NCBI RefSeq assembly: GCF_039537005.1
Contig: NZ_BAAAZR010000004.1
Location: forward strand, 124,001-188,000
Origin: Sphaerisporangium flaviroseum
GTDB taxonomy: Bacteria > Actinomycetota > Actinomycetes > Streptosporangiales > Streptosporangiaceae
DNA: 64,000 bases
Reading direction: 5' to 3'
A program made the translations under genes and the position numbers. The notes below the pieces were generated by a model. It did not search any database, had not been told where the DNA came from, and saw only the letters and a program-made list of their open reading frames with translations. Every line of letters begins with the position of its first letter. Position 1 is the stretch's first letter. Positions 16,833 to 24,955 of the stretch are shown piece by piece.

Positions 16833-17729
16833 TCAGGCGGGTTTCCCCGCGCGGGCAAGCCATGCCGTGACGCCCAGCAGCGTCGCCGTCGCGACGGCGA
16901 CCGCCGTCAGACTCGCCAGATCGCTGAACCACGACGGCATGACAGCGACAACGAGAAACGGCGTCAAGATGGCAGCCGTGCGGCGGCCCACAAGGGAGCG
17001 CAGTGCCATCACGGCCACCGTGCCGAGGGCGGCCAGCATCAGGACAGCCCCGAAGACCTTGGGCAGCAGGAGGCCTACGAGGCACGCGGCCAGCACCCCG
17101 CTCGCCCAGGCCAGCAGCCGCCGCGCCCCCATAGGGCCGGGACCAGGCGACGGCGCTAGGGTCAGCATCACCGCGCAGACGCATGACGGGAGGGTGGACA
17201 GCAGCATGCTTGCACCGATCATCGGCCTCGCGGAGATGAGAACCACGTCGCCCACCACTCTGGTCTCTACGGGCAGGGACAGCAGCAGGACCTGCTCGAC
17301 CGCGCTCAGCGCCGCCATGGCCCACGCGCAAGCGATCGCCGCCCAACGCCGCCCCAGCCACGCCAGCAGCACGATCAGACCGTACGGCAAGGCATAGACG
17401 AGATGCGGGAGAGCCTGGTCGAAGGCGAACCGTCCGGCGTACCCGGCGGCGCGAAACAGGCCAGCGCCGAACAGCGTGAGCGGGGCGAGGAGGGCGGCCA
17501 GGTCGATGGCGGCCCGCCAGTGCCGCCGTGATGCGGGCGGCGCGACCCGGTGGAGCCGGATCGCTAGGCCGCCGCGCACCACGTCAAGCGCGTCCCGCCT
17601 GGCCGGGCGATTCTGGCCCGGAGTCGAGGTCGCCAGCAGCACGGCAAGCATCTCCTCCTCGTGCCGCGCCCGGTGGTCCTTCGGATACCAGGCCAGTAAC
17701 CGGCGGTAGCGCCGTTCCAGCGCGGTCAC
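16833..17729 (-). CDS. Multi-span membrane protein, PadR-linked
   Basis: A 298-residue protein. The N-terminal MTALERRYRRLLAWYPKDHR with HEEEMLAVLL is a short cytoplasmic helical motif commonly seen at the start of actinobacterial membrane proteins encoded beside PadR regulators. Seven or eight hydrophobic segments follow from residue 74. The ATG overlaps the PadR stop by four bases (ATGA), so the two genes are co-translated. The function is not known; such pairs usually respond to a toxic small molecule or envelope stress. The gene lies inside the IS30 remnant and may have been acquired with it. Confidence 0.8.
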   Translation of the reverse strand: MTALERRYRRLLAWYPKDHRARHEEEMLAVLLATSTPGQNRPARRDALDVVRGGLAIRLHRVAPPASRRHWRAAIDLAALLAPLTLFGAGLFRAAGYAGRFAFDQALPHLVYALPYGLIVLLAWLGRRWAAIACAWAMAALSAVEQVLLLSLPVETRVVGDVVLISARPMIGASMLLSTLPSCVCAVMLTLAPSPGPGPMGARRLLAWASGVLAACLVGLLLPKVFGAVLMLAALGTVAVMALRSLVGRRTAAILTPFLVVAVMPSWFSDLASLTAVAVATATLLGVTAWLARAGKPA

Positions 17730-18079
17730 AACGCCCCGCCGAGGGACGGCCGCGCGGCCGGGCCGCGGCGCAGCCGCGCGGCGGCGGTGTCGGCGTGCCG
17801 GCGCAGCCGTTCGGCCTCGGCCGACAGCCGGGCTGTGCCCTCGGCGGTGAGACGGTAGTAGCGCCGGGCCCGGCCGTCCACGACCTCCTCGTGGTCGGTC
17901 TCGATCATTTGCTCGCCCTGGAGCCGGTCGAGCGCGGAGTAGAGCGTGCCGGCGCGCAACCGCACGCGTTCACCGGAGATCTCCAGGACATCGGTGATGA
18001 TGCCGTAGCCGTGCTGCGGCCCGGCCGCCAAAGCCGTGAGGATCAGGAATGTCGGTTCCTGTATCGACCTACTGTTCAT
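17726..18079 (-). CDS. PadR family transcriptional regulator
   Basis: A 117-residue PadR-type repressor: winged helix (TFLILTALAAGPQHGYGIITD, split as TFLILTALAAGPQHGYG), wing DGRARRYYRLTAEG, and a short C-terminal dimerisation helix rich in Arg/Ala. It is the first gene of a two-gene unit with the membrane protein. Its promoter is well formed and contains an ATGATCAT palindrome, which suggests autorepression. The ATG lies eight bases after the -10 box, so the transcript should be leaderless. Confidence 0.9.
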   Translation of the reverse strand: MNSRSIQEPTFLILTALAAGPQHGYGIITDVLEISGERVRLRAGTLYSALDRLQGEQMIETDHEEVVDGRARRYYRLTAEGTARLSAEAERLRRHADTAAARLRRGPAARPSLGGAL

Positions 18080-18087
18080 GCCGTCTA

Positions 18088-18116
18088 TATATACCGATGA
18101 TCATAGTATGGTGCAA
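18088..18116 (-). promoter_or_regulatory. PadR promoter with operator, likely leaderless start
   Basis: On the minus strand, TTGCAC (18116-18111) and TATATA (18093-18088) are separated by exactly 17 bases. The ATG begins at 18079. The spacer contains the perfect palindrome ATGATCAT (18097-18104), a plausible PadR site. Confidence 0.7.
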
Positions 18117-18318
18117 CTAGAGCGTGAAAATCAGGTTGTCGGGCACCCCCTGCCCCAGCCGCGGGTGGGGCAGGGAGCTTAAGGGACAGCGGCGAGCAAC
18201 AGCCCGACCGACATTCGCGACGCTGACGGCTTCCCGACCACGTCGGGACCGATGCATGACATGGCCCTCATGAGCCTGCTGGAGAGTGGGCTTAAGGGCT
18301 GAGCGCAAGCGCCGATCA
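18117..18318. other. Intergenic segment with hairpin inside the IS30 remnant
   Basis: About 200 bases upstream of padR with no supportable gene. CCCTGCCCC (18148-18156) and GGGGCAGGG (18167-18175) form a nine-base stem with a ten-base loop. A short frame on the + strand ends MHDMALMSLLESGLKG near 18300 and may be debris of another gene; I do not recognise it. Confidence 0.5.
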
Positions 18319-18393
18319 GCCAGACCACGAAAGACGCTCGGCGGGGGTATCCCAGCCGAGCGTCTCGCTATGCTTCTCGCAGCCAACCATTGA
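18319..18393 (+). pseudogene. IS30 transposase 3' remnant
   Basis: The last 24 codons of an IS30 transposase (ARPRKTLGGGIPAERLAMLL and AANH, then stop). They match the tail of the left copy (ARPRKTLDWDTPAERLTMLL) with clear divergence. The right terminal inverted repeat follows at 18399-18412. Confidence 0.8.
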
Positions 18394-18448
18394 TCACAGT
18401 GTTGCGACGACCCCTGGAATGCGCCCCCGGGGGGCGGGCCGTTCGCCG

Positions 18449-20491
18449 TCACAGCGCTCTGGCGGTCCGGGGCAGCAGGACGAAGGCGCCGAGGTAGAGC
18501 AGGGCGGCGACGACCAGGAGGCTTTCGTAGCCGGAGATCAGGGAGAGGTACTCGAGGCAGCCGCCGAGGATGGCGCCGAGGAGGTTGGCCCCGAAGGCGA
18601 CGGTCGCGTCGGCGGTCTCGGCGAAACGCTTGGCGAAGACCACGTTGGCCGCGAAGATCGGCAGGAACGCGACCACCACCGCGCACACCGCCCGCAGCGG
18701 CAGGGGAAGGCCGAGCAGCCAGGAGTTCGGCACCAGGGCGGCCAGCACCAGCCCGCCCAGCAGGATGGCGTACATCACCCGCAGCGGCGGCGTGCGGAAG
18801 CGCCGGGTCACCTCCACCGCGGCCAGCACGGCGAGGAGCACCCCGGCGAACACGATGGCGTTGACCACCCACGTGGTGCCGAACAGCAGCGCGAACCCGG
18901 TGACGTTCTTGGTCTCGAGCAGGAGGAACGACACTCCCAGCAGGAACAGGTCGGCGTAGGGGCGCATCCGGCGGAACGGCCCGGCGACCGCGCGGACCGC
19001 GACCACGCTCACCAGCAGGATCAGCCCGAGCGCGATGAGGTAGATGGACGGGATGTCACGCCCGTGGAGATAGAGGAACGGGCGGTCGTCGATCGCGGGG
19101 GGCGGCGTGTCGGCCTTGGCGCCCGCCCAGGCCTGGACACAGCGTTGCGCGTCGGCGGTCACCCCCGCGGTGATCACGGCCTGCTGACCGGAACCGACCT
19201 CGTCGACGCAGGGCTTGTGCCCGAAGGCGGCCTGCGCCGTGGAGGCGAGCCGGTCGACGAGCCACTGCTCGCGGTAGTAGTTGTACATCGAGAAGGCGCC
19301 GCCCGGCTTGAGGTGGTCGCGGGCGGCACGCATGGCCTCCTGGGTGAACAGGTAGCTCTCCAGGCGGAGCGAGCTGGCGCCGGAGACCAGCGTGAGCGAG
19401 TCGGGCAGGGCGAACAGGATGAGGTCGTACTTCTTGCCGGTGCCTTCCAGGAAGGCCCGGCCGTCGGTGACGTGGGTGGTGACGCGCGGATCGCTGTAGG
19501 GCTGGTCGGGGTGGTAGGTGCCGCCGAGCTCTCTCAGCTTGGGGTCGATCTCGACCGCGTCCACGTGCTTCGCGCCCTTCGACAGGGCGATGGCCACGTC
19601 GGTGCCGCTTCCCGCGCCCACGATCAGCACGTCGTCGAGGCCGGTGACCGCCGCCCGCTCGTACGGCAGGGCGTACTGACGCTCCCACTGCAGCCGGTTC
19701 ACGGCGGGGATCGCCTGCTGGTGCGGGATGCCGTTCACCGAGATGTCCATGATGGGAACGCCGCTGAAGTCGAAGCGCTTGGAGGTCACCTTGTAGTACG
19801 GGGACCACAGCGCGCCCGCGGTGAAGGTCTCCATCGCCAGGGCGCCGACGATGACCAGCGAGGGCACGGCGACCAGGGCGACATAGCGCGTGAGGCTGCG
19901 GGGCTGGAGCAGCGCGCCGTACGCGCAGGCGGTGATCAGGCCCCAGGCGACCGGCGGCGCGCTCGCGAACGACAGCAGCGAGAACATCGCGATGCCGGTG
20001 AGGCTGCCGATCAGGTCGTAGCGGTAGGCCTCCAGCCGGGGAAGCTCGGGGAAGCACCTGCCGACCAGCTCCGCCGGCCCCATCAGCACCAGCGCCGCCG
20101 CGGCGAACACCACGGGCAGGATGGCCCAGGCGGGCGGGCCGCTCGTGGACAGGCTGGTGAAGTAGAGGACGCCCTCGGTCTCGCGGTTCACCGTCACCGG
20201 GAAGAACAACACGATCAGCACGAGCCCCGCGAGGACGACCGGCGAGTAGTACGGCTGGGCGCTGGTGCGCCCGACCCGGAGGAAGCCCAGGCCGATGCCG
20301 AGGAACGAGCCGAGCAGCACGAAGTTCGTGAAGTAGCTGAGGTGCACGATGTTGGAGCCGGTCCAGCGGATCAGCGCGAGCTCCAGGAAGAGCATGAACG
20401 CGCTGGCGATCACCAGCCTCGGGCGCACAGGAATCCGATGCTCTGCGGCGCTGGATTCGGGACGAGACGGCGTGTCTACCTCGGCGATCAT
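18449..20491 (-). CDS. Membrane-embedded spermidine-synthase-like protein
   Basis: A 680-residue protein. About six membrane spans (residues 30-230, such as FMLFLELALIRWTGSNIVHL) precede a cytoplasmic Rossmann methyltransferase-like domain at about 300-470. That domain resembles polyamine aminopropyltransferases (DDVLIVGAGSGTDVAIALSKG, HVDAVEIDPKLREL, VTDGRAFLEGTGKKYDLILF). About six more spans form the C-terminal half. The catalytic D.(S/T)DP motif of true spermidine synthases is replaced by ALPDSL, so the reaction is uncertain. The chosen ATG (20491) has only a weak site; upstream in-frame starts exist. It is divergent from the subtilase gene. Confidence 0.75.
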   Translation of the reverse strand: MIAEVDTPSRPESSAAEHRIPVRPRLVIASAFMLFLELALIRWTGSNIVHLSYFTNFVLLGSFLGIGLGFLRVGRTSAQPYYSPVVLAGLVLIVLFFPVTVNRETEGVLYFTSLSTSGPPAWAILPVVFAAAALVLMGPAELVGRCFPELPRLEAYRYDLIGSLTGIAMFSLLSFASAPPVAWGLITACAYGALLQPRSLTRYVALVAVPSLVIVGALAMETFTAGALWSPYYKVTSKRFDFSGVPIMDISVNGIPHQQAIPAVNRLQWERQYALPYERAAVTGLDDVLIVGAGSGTDVAIALSKGAKHVDAVEIDPKLRELGGTYHPDQPYSDPRVTTHVTDGRAFLEGTGKKYDLILFALPDSLTLVSGASSLRLESYLFTQEAMRAARDHLKPGGAFSMYNYYREQWLVDRLASTAQAAFGHKPCVDEVGSGQQAVITAGVTADAQRCVQAWAGAKADTPPPAIDDRPFLYLHGRDIPSIYLIALGLILLVSVVAVRAVAGPFRRMRPYADLFLLGVSFLLLETKNVTGFALLFGTTWVVNAIVFAGVLLAVLAAVEVTRRFRTPPLRVMYAILLGGLVLAALVPNSWLLGLPLPLRAVCAVVVAFLPIFAANVVFAKRFAETADATVAFGANLLGAILGGCLEYLSLISGYESLLVVAALLYLGAFVLLPRTARAL

Positions 20492-20697
20492 GGCTCTCAA
20501 GGTAGTCAATCCGCCGCCTTCCGCGAAAGGTTTACACGCGACCACATCGCGACAGGGGACACACGGAAATTCCGGGCGGTGGTTCACCCGTTTTGGTGGT
20601 CGAATGCCGGGTGACACGGCATTTCTGCTGGTGGACGTGGTCAGGCGGATGCAGGAACGTGGTGACGTTCGTCTTCGCGATCTCAGGTGGTGTCCTC

Positions 20698-22062
20698 ATG
20701 CGGGTCCTGATCCAGCTCCGTCCCTCTCCCGACGTCGTCGCCGCCGTGGCGGCCCCCGATCTGACCGCGACGACCGCGGACGTCACCGACGGGCTTCCCG
20801 GGGTCGCGCTCGACCACTCGTTCACGCCCGTGGCGCTCCCCCAGGCGCAGCCGGCGACCGCGGGAGGCGACCCGCTGTCGCTGCACCAGCCGCTGGTGTT
20901 CTCCATGGCGCCCGATGAGGCGTCGGTCCTGGTCAGGGGGGAGATCTCCGACGACGACAGCGCGACGCGCATGACGTTGCTGCCGGGCCGGCACCGCGAC
21001 GTGGTGGGCGTCTACGCCGACCCCGTCATCGAGACCAGCCTCACCTGCGGCGGCACCCCGCCCGTGGGCACCTGGCAGGACGTCGCCCGTCTCCTCGGCA
21101 CGCCCGAGCTCCACTCCGAGGGGTACGACGGCACCGGCGTGGCGCTGGCGGTCTGCGACACCGGCATCAACGCCGCCCACGTCACCCGCCACCTGGGCAG
21201 GGACATCACCATCGACCACGGCCGCAGCTGGAATCCCGGCGGCGTCTCCGGCTCGGCGGGAGGCTTCGAGGTCGACCACGGCACGATGTGCGCATTCGAC
21301 ACCATGATCGCCGCGCCGCGGGCGTCCCTCATCGACATCCCGGTGCTGCTGTCACGACGGCAGGGAGGCACGGCCATAGACGGCCTGTTGTCCGACGCGG
21401 TCGCGGCGTTCGCCCACCTGCGCACGGTCCTGGAGGCGCAGCCCGTCGCCACCCGGGCGCTGGTCGTCAGCAACAGCTGGGGGTCGTTCTCCCCGCTGTG
21501 GGACCTGGCTCCCGGGCAGCCCGGCAACTACTCCGACAACGCCGCCCATCCGTTCAACATCATCGTGGGCAGTCTCGAACAGGCCGGTGCCGACATCCTG
21601 TTCGCGGCCGGCAACTGCGGGGTCGAGTGCAGGGACCGGCGGTGCGCCTACCCCGGCCGGCCGATCGTCGGCGCCAACTCCCACCCGCAGGTCCTGTCCG
21701 TCGGCGGGGTCGACACCAACGGCGAGAGGGTCGGTTACTCCTCCCAGGGGCCGGGACGGCTGAGCGACCGCAAGCCCGACATCTGCTCTTACACGCACTT
21801 CTCCGGTTCGAAGGCCTTCGGCGATGACAAGCCCGACTCGGGCACCTCGGCGGCCTGCCCGGTGGCCGCCGGGCTCGTCGCCGCGATCCGCACCCGCTGG
21901 CCCGCCTCCCAGCTCCCTCCGAGCCAGCTCCGCACCCTGCTCCACCGCACCGCCGACGATCGCAGCGACGTGGGTTTCGACTACGACTACGGGTACGGCA
22001 TCGCCGACACGGCGGCGGTCCTGAGGACGCTGAAGCGGCGGGCCGCCAGAACGGGGCTGTGA
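20698..22062 (+). CDS. Subtilisin-like serine peptidase (S8), no signal peptide
   Basis: A 454-residue S8 peptidase with a complete triad: Asp154 in VCDTGIN, His194 in VDHGTM and Ser384 in GTSAACPVAAG, plus the oxyanion Asn in FAAGNCG. AGGTGG precedes the ATG by eight bases. There is no signal peptide, so it should act in the cytoplasm unless exported by a non-classical route. Residues 1-115 look like an I9-type pro-region, ending VVGVYADPVIE before the catalytic domain. A 75-residue gene follows 47 bases later with a very similar ending (FADPPIE), suggesting a separate inhibitor or chaperone. Cysteines in the core (GNCGVECRDRRC) are unusual for subtilases. Confidence 0.88.
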   Translation: MRVLIQLRPSPDVVAAVAAPDLTATTADVTDGLPGVALDHSFTPVALPQAQPATAGGDPLSLHQPLVFSMAPDEASVLVRGEISDDDSATRMTLLPGRHRDVVGVYADPVIETSLTCGGTPPVGTWQDVARLLGTPELHSEGYDGTGVALAVCDTGINAAHVTRHLGRDITIDHGRSWNPGGVSGSAGGFEVDHGTMCAFDTMIAAPRASLIDIPVLLSRRQGGTAIDGLLSDAVAAFAHLRTVLEAQPVATRALVVSNSWGSFSPLWDLAPGQPGNYSDNAAHPFNIIVGSLEQAGADILFAAGNCGVECRDRRCAYPGRPIVGANSHPQVLSVGGVDTNGERVGYSSQGPGRLSDRKPDICSYTHFSGSKAFGDDKPDSGTSAACPVAAGLVAAIRTRWPASQLPPSQLRTLLHRTADDRSDVGFDYDYGYGIADTAAVLRTLKRRAARTGL

Positions 22063-22109
22063 GCAGGCTGCCGTGTACGGGCGCAGGCGGGACGCGTAGC
22101 GTGGGGGAC

Positions 22110-22337
22110 ATGGTCCTGGTCACGGTACGACTTCCGCAGAGGGCGACCCTCGAGCAGGCCATGCGGCGGCTCGGCCTGACCGAGGACGAGGTGGACACCG
22201 CCTACGGGCTCGTCGCGCTCGATCCCGTCGAGGGCCTGTACGTCCTGCGTGTCAGCGAGGAGGCGGGCGCCCGCGTCCCCCCGTCCGCGGGCCCCTTCGC
22301 CGATCCCCCCATCGAGCCCTACGGCCCACCCCACTGA
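22110..22337 (+). CDS. Small protein resembling a subtilase pro-domain
   Basis: A 75-residue protein directly downstream of the subtilase on the same strand, with GTGGGGG just before the ATG. It starts with a strand (MVLVTVRLPQ), then a helix (LEQAMRRLGLTEDEVDTAYG), and a second half VEGLYVLRVSEEAGARV followed by PFADPPIEPYG. The second part matches the strand-helix-strand ending of I9 inhibitor/pro-domains, and its FADPPIE mirrors VYADPVIE at the end of the peptidase's own pro-region. Inference: a trans-acting inhibitor, chaperone or recognition partner of the peptidase. Confidence 0.65.
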   Translation: MVLVTVRLPQRATLEQAMRRLGLTEDEVDTAYGLVALDPVEGLYVLRVSEEAGARVPPSAGPFADPPIEPYGPPH

Positions 22338-22416
22338 CACGACCCCACGACCACTCCCCCACGCCGCCCCGCAGACACGAGCCCCGAATCGCGAACCGGC
22401 ACCTGAACGAACGACC

Positions 22417-22472
22417 GGCCAGAATGGGCACCGACTCACCCACCCCGACCTCCCACCGCGCACGGCACCCGG
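22417..22472 (+). repeat. Dispersed intergenic repeat, copy 1
   Basis: A 56-base stretch beginning GGCCAGAATGGGCACCGACT and ending CCGCGCACGGCACCCGG. It matches the core of the repeat family found at 55886-56010 and, on the other strand, at 57092-57587. The interval 22338-22556 otherwise holds only the LacI leader. Confidence 0.75.
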
Positions 22473-22556
22473 CTCACCCGTGCCGCCGCCACATCCGTGC
22501 CGCCCCCCGCCGTGCGCGACATAACCAAAGGCCGCCGGGGAGGTTACAGTCCCATC

Positions 22557-23567
22557 GTGCCGACCAACAGAAAGCCCCGGGTCACCATCGACCATGTGGC
22601 GCGGGCGACCGGGGTGTCCCGGCAGACCGTGTCTCGGGCGATCAACAACAAGACCGAGATCGATCCGGAGACCCGGCAGCGGATTCTCGACGCGGCCAGG
22701 GCGATGGGATATCGCCCGAGCCGCTTTGCCCGGGGCCTGGTTCGTCAGGATGTGATCACCATCGGTCTCGTGATCGCCGACGTGCTCAACCCGTTCTTCC
22801 CAGAGGTGACGGCAGGGGTGCTGCAAGCCGCCGAGCGGCGCGGGTGGCAGGTCGTGGTCTACAACACCGGCTCTGAGTACCGCAAGGAGCTGGAGGTGAT
22901 CGACATGCTCTTCGACCAGGTGGACGTGGGTGTGGCCTTCCTGTTCCACAATGACGCGATCGCCAAGGCGGCGGGGGCGAACCTGCCGTTCATCCTGCTC
23001 GACACGGGCGGCAGGGCGCCGGCGTTGCCGGGCGTGCGGATCGACTTCGAGAGCGGGACGAGGCAGGGCCTCGAGTATCTGATCTCCCGCGGGCATCGCC
23101 GGATCGCGATGCTGGACGATGAGATGTACCTCTCGTCAGAGGCGCCGAACACGCGGCGGGAGCTGTATCTCAAGGTCATGGACGAGCGTGGGATAACGGT
23201 CGACGCCGGCTGGATCCAGCCCGCGCACAACTCGGTCGAGGGTGGAGCGGCGGCGATGGAGCGGCTGCTGGCGGCCCATCGAGACGTCACGGCGGTGTTC
23301 GCCTACAACGACATGATCGCCATAGGCGCCCAGCTCAGGGCGCGCAAGCTCGGCCTGCGCGTGCCGGAGGACTGCGCTTTCCTCGGTTTCGACGGACTGA
23401 GCGTCGGCGAACTGGTGGAACCCCCGCTGACCACGCTCCACATCGACAAGCGACGCCTGGGCGAGGTCGCCGTGGAGCAGGCCGCGCTGCTGCTCGGCGG
23501 GACCGACGAGGGCGAGATCCCCGAGGCCGTCATCGAACCGCAACTCATCGTGCGGGCCTCGACCTGA
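22557..23567 (+). CDS. LacI family transcriptional regulator of the sugar locus
   Basis: A 336-residue LacI/GalR repressor. The helix-turn-helix is VTIDHVARATGVSRQTVSRA, followed by a hinge helix (PSRFARGLVRQ in place of the usual YxPNxxAR.L) and a periplasmic-binding-like effector domain (TIGLVIADVLNPFFPEVTAG, FAYNDMIAIGA, CAFLGFDG, TTLHIDKRRLGEVAVEQ). The start is GTG 22557; GGGGAGG lies 13 bases upstream, slightly far. It sits just before the importer operon on the same strand, with an operator-like palindrome between them. The inducer is probably an imported oligosaccharide or a product of GH36 or the GH29-like enzyme. Confidence 0.92.
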   Translation: MPTNRKPRVTIDHVARATGVSRQTVSRAINNKTEIDPETRQRILDAARAMGYRPSRFARGLVRQDVITIGLVIADVLNPFFPEVTAGVLQAAERRGWQVVVYNTGSEYRKELEVIDMLFDQVDVGVAFLFHNDAIAKAAGANLPFILLDTGGRAPALPGVRIDFESGTRQGLEYLISRGHRRIAMLDDEMYLSSEAPNTRRELYLKVMDERGITVDAGWIQPAHNSVEGGAAAMERLLAAHRDVTAVFAYNDMIAIGAQLRARKLGLRVPEDCAFLGFDGLSVGELVEPPLTTLHIDKRRLGEVAVEQAALLLGGTDEGEIPEAVIEPQLIVRAST

Positions 23568-23577
23568 CTGCTCACTC

Positions 23578-23629
23578 TTGACATTCTCGTCTGGTTGGAA
23601 GAACGTCTCCGTTACCGCTCACGTGAGCG
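23578..23629 (+). promoter_or_regulatory. Promoter and LacI-type operator of importer operon
   Basis: TTGACA at 23578-23583 is a consensus -35 box; GAACGT at 23601-23606, 17 bases on, is a weak -10. The perfect 14-base palindrome CGCTCACGTGAGCG (23616-23629) has the central CpG usual for LacI-family sites. It lies just past the likely transcription start and ends 18 bases before the first gene. Confidence 0.7.
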
Positions 23630-23647
23630 ATCACGATTGGAGACGGA

Positions 23648-24955
23648 ATGGCCGGCTCGGGTGGGGCGATCGGTGGGCAAGAAGCCCTGGCGGCCCGTTC
23701 TCGCCAGGAATGGCTGCGGAACAGCAGCCTTGGCCTCTTCCTTCACTGGGGCATGGGCACCTGGCCTCCGTACACAGATGTCCGCGCGTGGGAGGACCGC
23801 GTCACCAACGACGGATGGACCCCCGGTTACTGGCTCGACAAGGCCGAGGAACTCCACGCCGGCTACCTGGTGTTCGCGTCCTTCCACAGCCGTCTCGGCT
23901 ATGTCCGCACCTGGCCGTCGCAGATCCCCGGCAGCCCCGCCACCCGGCGCGACTTCCTCGGCGAGCTGGTCTCGGCGGCCAGGTCCAGAGGTCAGAAGAT
24001 CCTGCTCTACATGACCGACGATCCCCGGTGGCACGACGAGAACGGTGTCGAGTTCCTCGACTCGGCGGGCTACTCCGCGCACAAGGGCAGGCCCGTGGAC
24101 CTGACCACGCGCGACGGTTTCGGGGAGTTCGCCTCCGACAACTTCGTCGAGGTCATGCGTCGCTATCCGGATCTGGCGGGATTCTGGATCGACAAGGAGA
24201 ACGGCCACTGGAGGCGGAGCGGCCTGTACGCCCGGATCCGGGCGGAACGGCCCGAATGGATCCTGTCCAGTAACGACCAGGACAGCTTTCCCGCCGACGC
24301 GACCATGGACGTCGTCAGCGCGGGCGTCACCGCCGCTGCCCCCGTTCCGCGGTTGACGGAGTCCTGCTTCACCGTCGCCGGGAGCTGGTGGCACGCCGGC
24401 GGGGATCCAGCGGTGGACCACGGGCGGGTCATCGCGCGCATCGTCGCCAACGCGGGCTCGTCCACCAAGTCGCTGCTCGCGTTCGGGGCGCGGCACGGAG
24501 GGCGGTTTCCGCAGAACCAGGAGGCATTCACCCGATTCGCCGCGACCTACCTGGACGGGATCTGGGAATCGATCGGCGGAACCGAGGGCGGCGGCTCTCC
24601 TCACGGCCGCGCTCCCCATGACGGAGCACGGCCGGACCTCGACGGCGAGGGCGCCGCCGCCGTCACCACGGTGCGCCGGGACGATCCTTGCCGGTACTAC
24701 CTCCACCTGTTGACCAGACCGTCGGGGGACACGGTCCGCGTCAGGGACGACGGCCGCCGGGTCCTGGAGGTGCGCGACGTGCGGACCAGGGAACACCTGG
24801 CGTTCACGCAGTCCGGCGGCCATCTGACGATCAGCGGGATCACCACATGGGATCCGTACGACACGGTGTTCGCGCTGAGAACGGCCCGCGCCCTGCCGCA
24901 TGCGGTGGCGCCGGGAAACACCCCCCACAATTCATCGGAAGGCACCTCGTCATGA
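23648..24955 (+). CDS. Cytoplasmic GH29-like (alpha-L-fucosidase-like) hydrolase
   Basis: A 435-residue protein without signal peptide, first gene of the importer operon. The TIM barrel follows the GH29 order: SLGLFLHWGMGTWP, W.DKAEELHAGYLVFASFHS, DFLGELVSAARSRGQKILLY, then GFWIDKENG, where Asp182 fits the GH29 nucleophile. The usual GH29 stretch HHDGF is replaced by FHSRLGY, so the sugar pocket differs and fucose specificity is not assured. A beta-sandwich-like C-terminal domain follows from about 340. It is a close paralogue of the secreted protein at 31167-33332, which suggests the two act on the same linkage inside and outside the cell. The next gene overlaps by four bases. Confidence 0.75.
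   Translation: MAGSGGAIGGQEALAARSRQEWLRNSSLGLFLHWGMGTWPPYTDVRAWEDRVTNDGWTPGYWLDKAEELHAGYLVFASFHSRLGYVRTWPSQIPGSPATRRDFLGELVSAARSRGQKILLYMTDDPRWHDENGVEFLDSAGYSAHKGRPVDLTTRDGFGEFASDNFVEVMRRYPDLAGFWIDKENGHWRRSGLYARIRAERPEWILSSNDQDSFPADATMDVVSAGVTAAAPVPRLTESCFTVAGSWWHAGGDPAVDHGRVIARIVANAGSSTKSLLAFGARHGGRFPQNQEAFTRFAATYLDGIWESIGGTEGGGSPHGRAPHDGARPDLDGEGAAAVTTVRRDDPCRYYLHLLTRPSGDTVRVRDDGRRVLEVRDVRTREHLAFTQSGGHLTISGITTWDPYDTVFALRTARALPHAVAPGNTPHNSSEGTSS

Larger units (their letters stand above)
15907..18412. mobile_element. Decayed IS30-type composite element with two cargo genes
   Basis: The left end GGTCGTCGCAACAC (15907-15920) and right end GTGTTGCGACGACC (18399-18412) are perfect 14-base inverted repeats. 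A broken IS30 transposase lies inside the left end and a diverged IS30 3' tail (ending at 18393) inside the right. The two transposase tails differ in sequence, so they come from two IS copies. Between them sit a PadR regulator and a membrane-protein gene on the opposite strand. No target duplication could be recognised. The element looks immobile. Confidence 0.68.

Noticed and set aside
18419..20614. Open frame of 731 codons on the plus strand
   Set aside because: Antisense to the spermidine-synthase-like gene, His/Gln/Gly/Arg-rich with no fold; a shadow.
22338..22556. Short proline-rich frame (MSARRRAPASPRPRAPS...)
   Set aside because: It is a shadow of the small gene's end and the repeat, without a ribosome site or conserved character.
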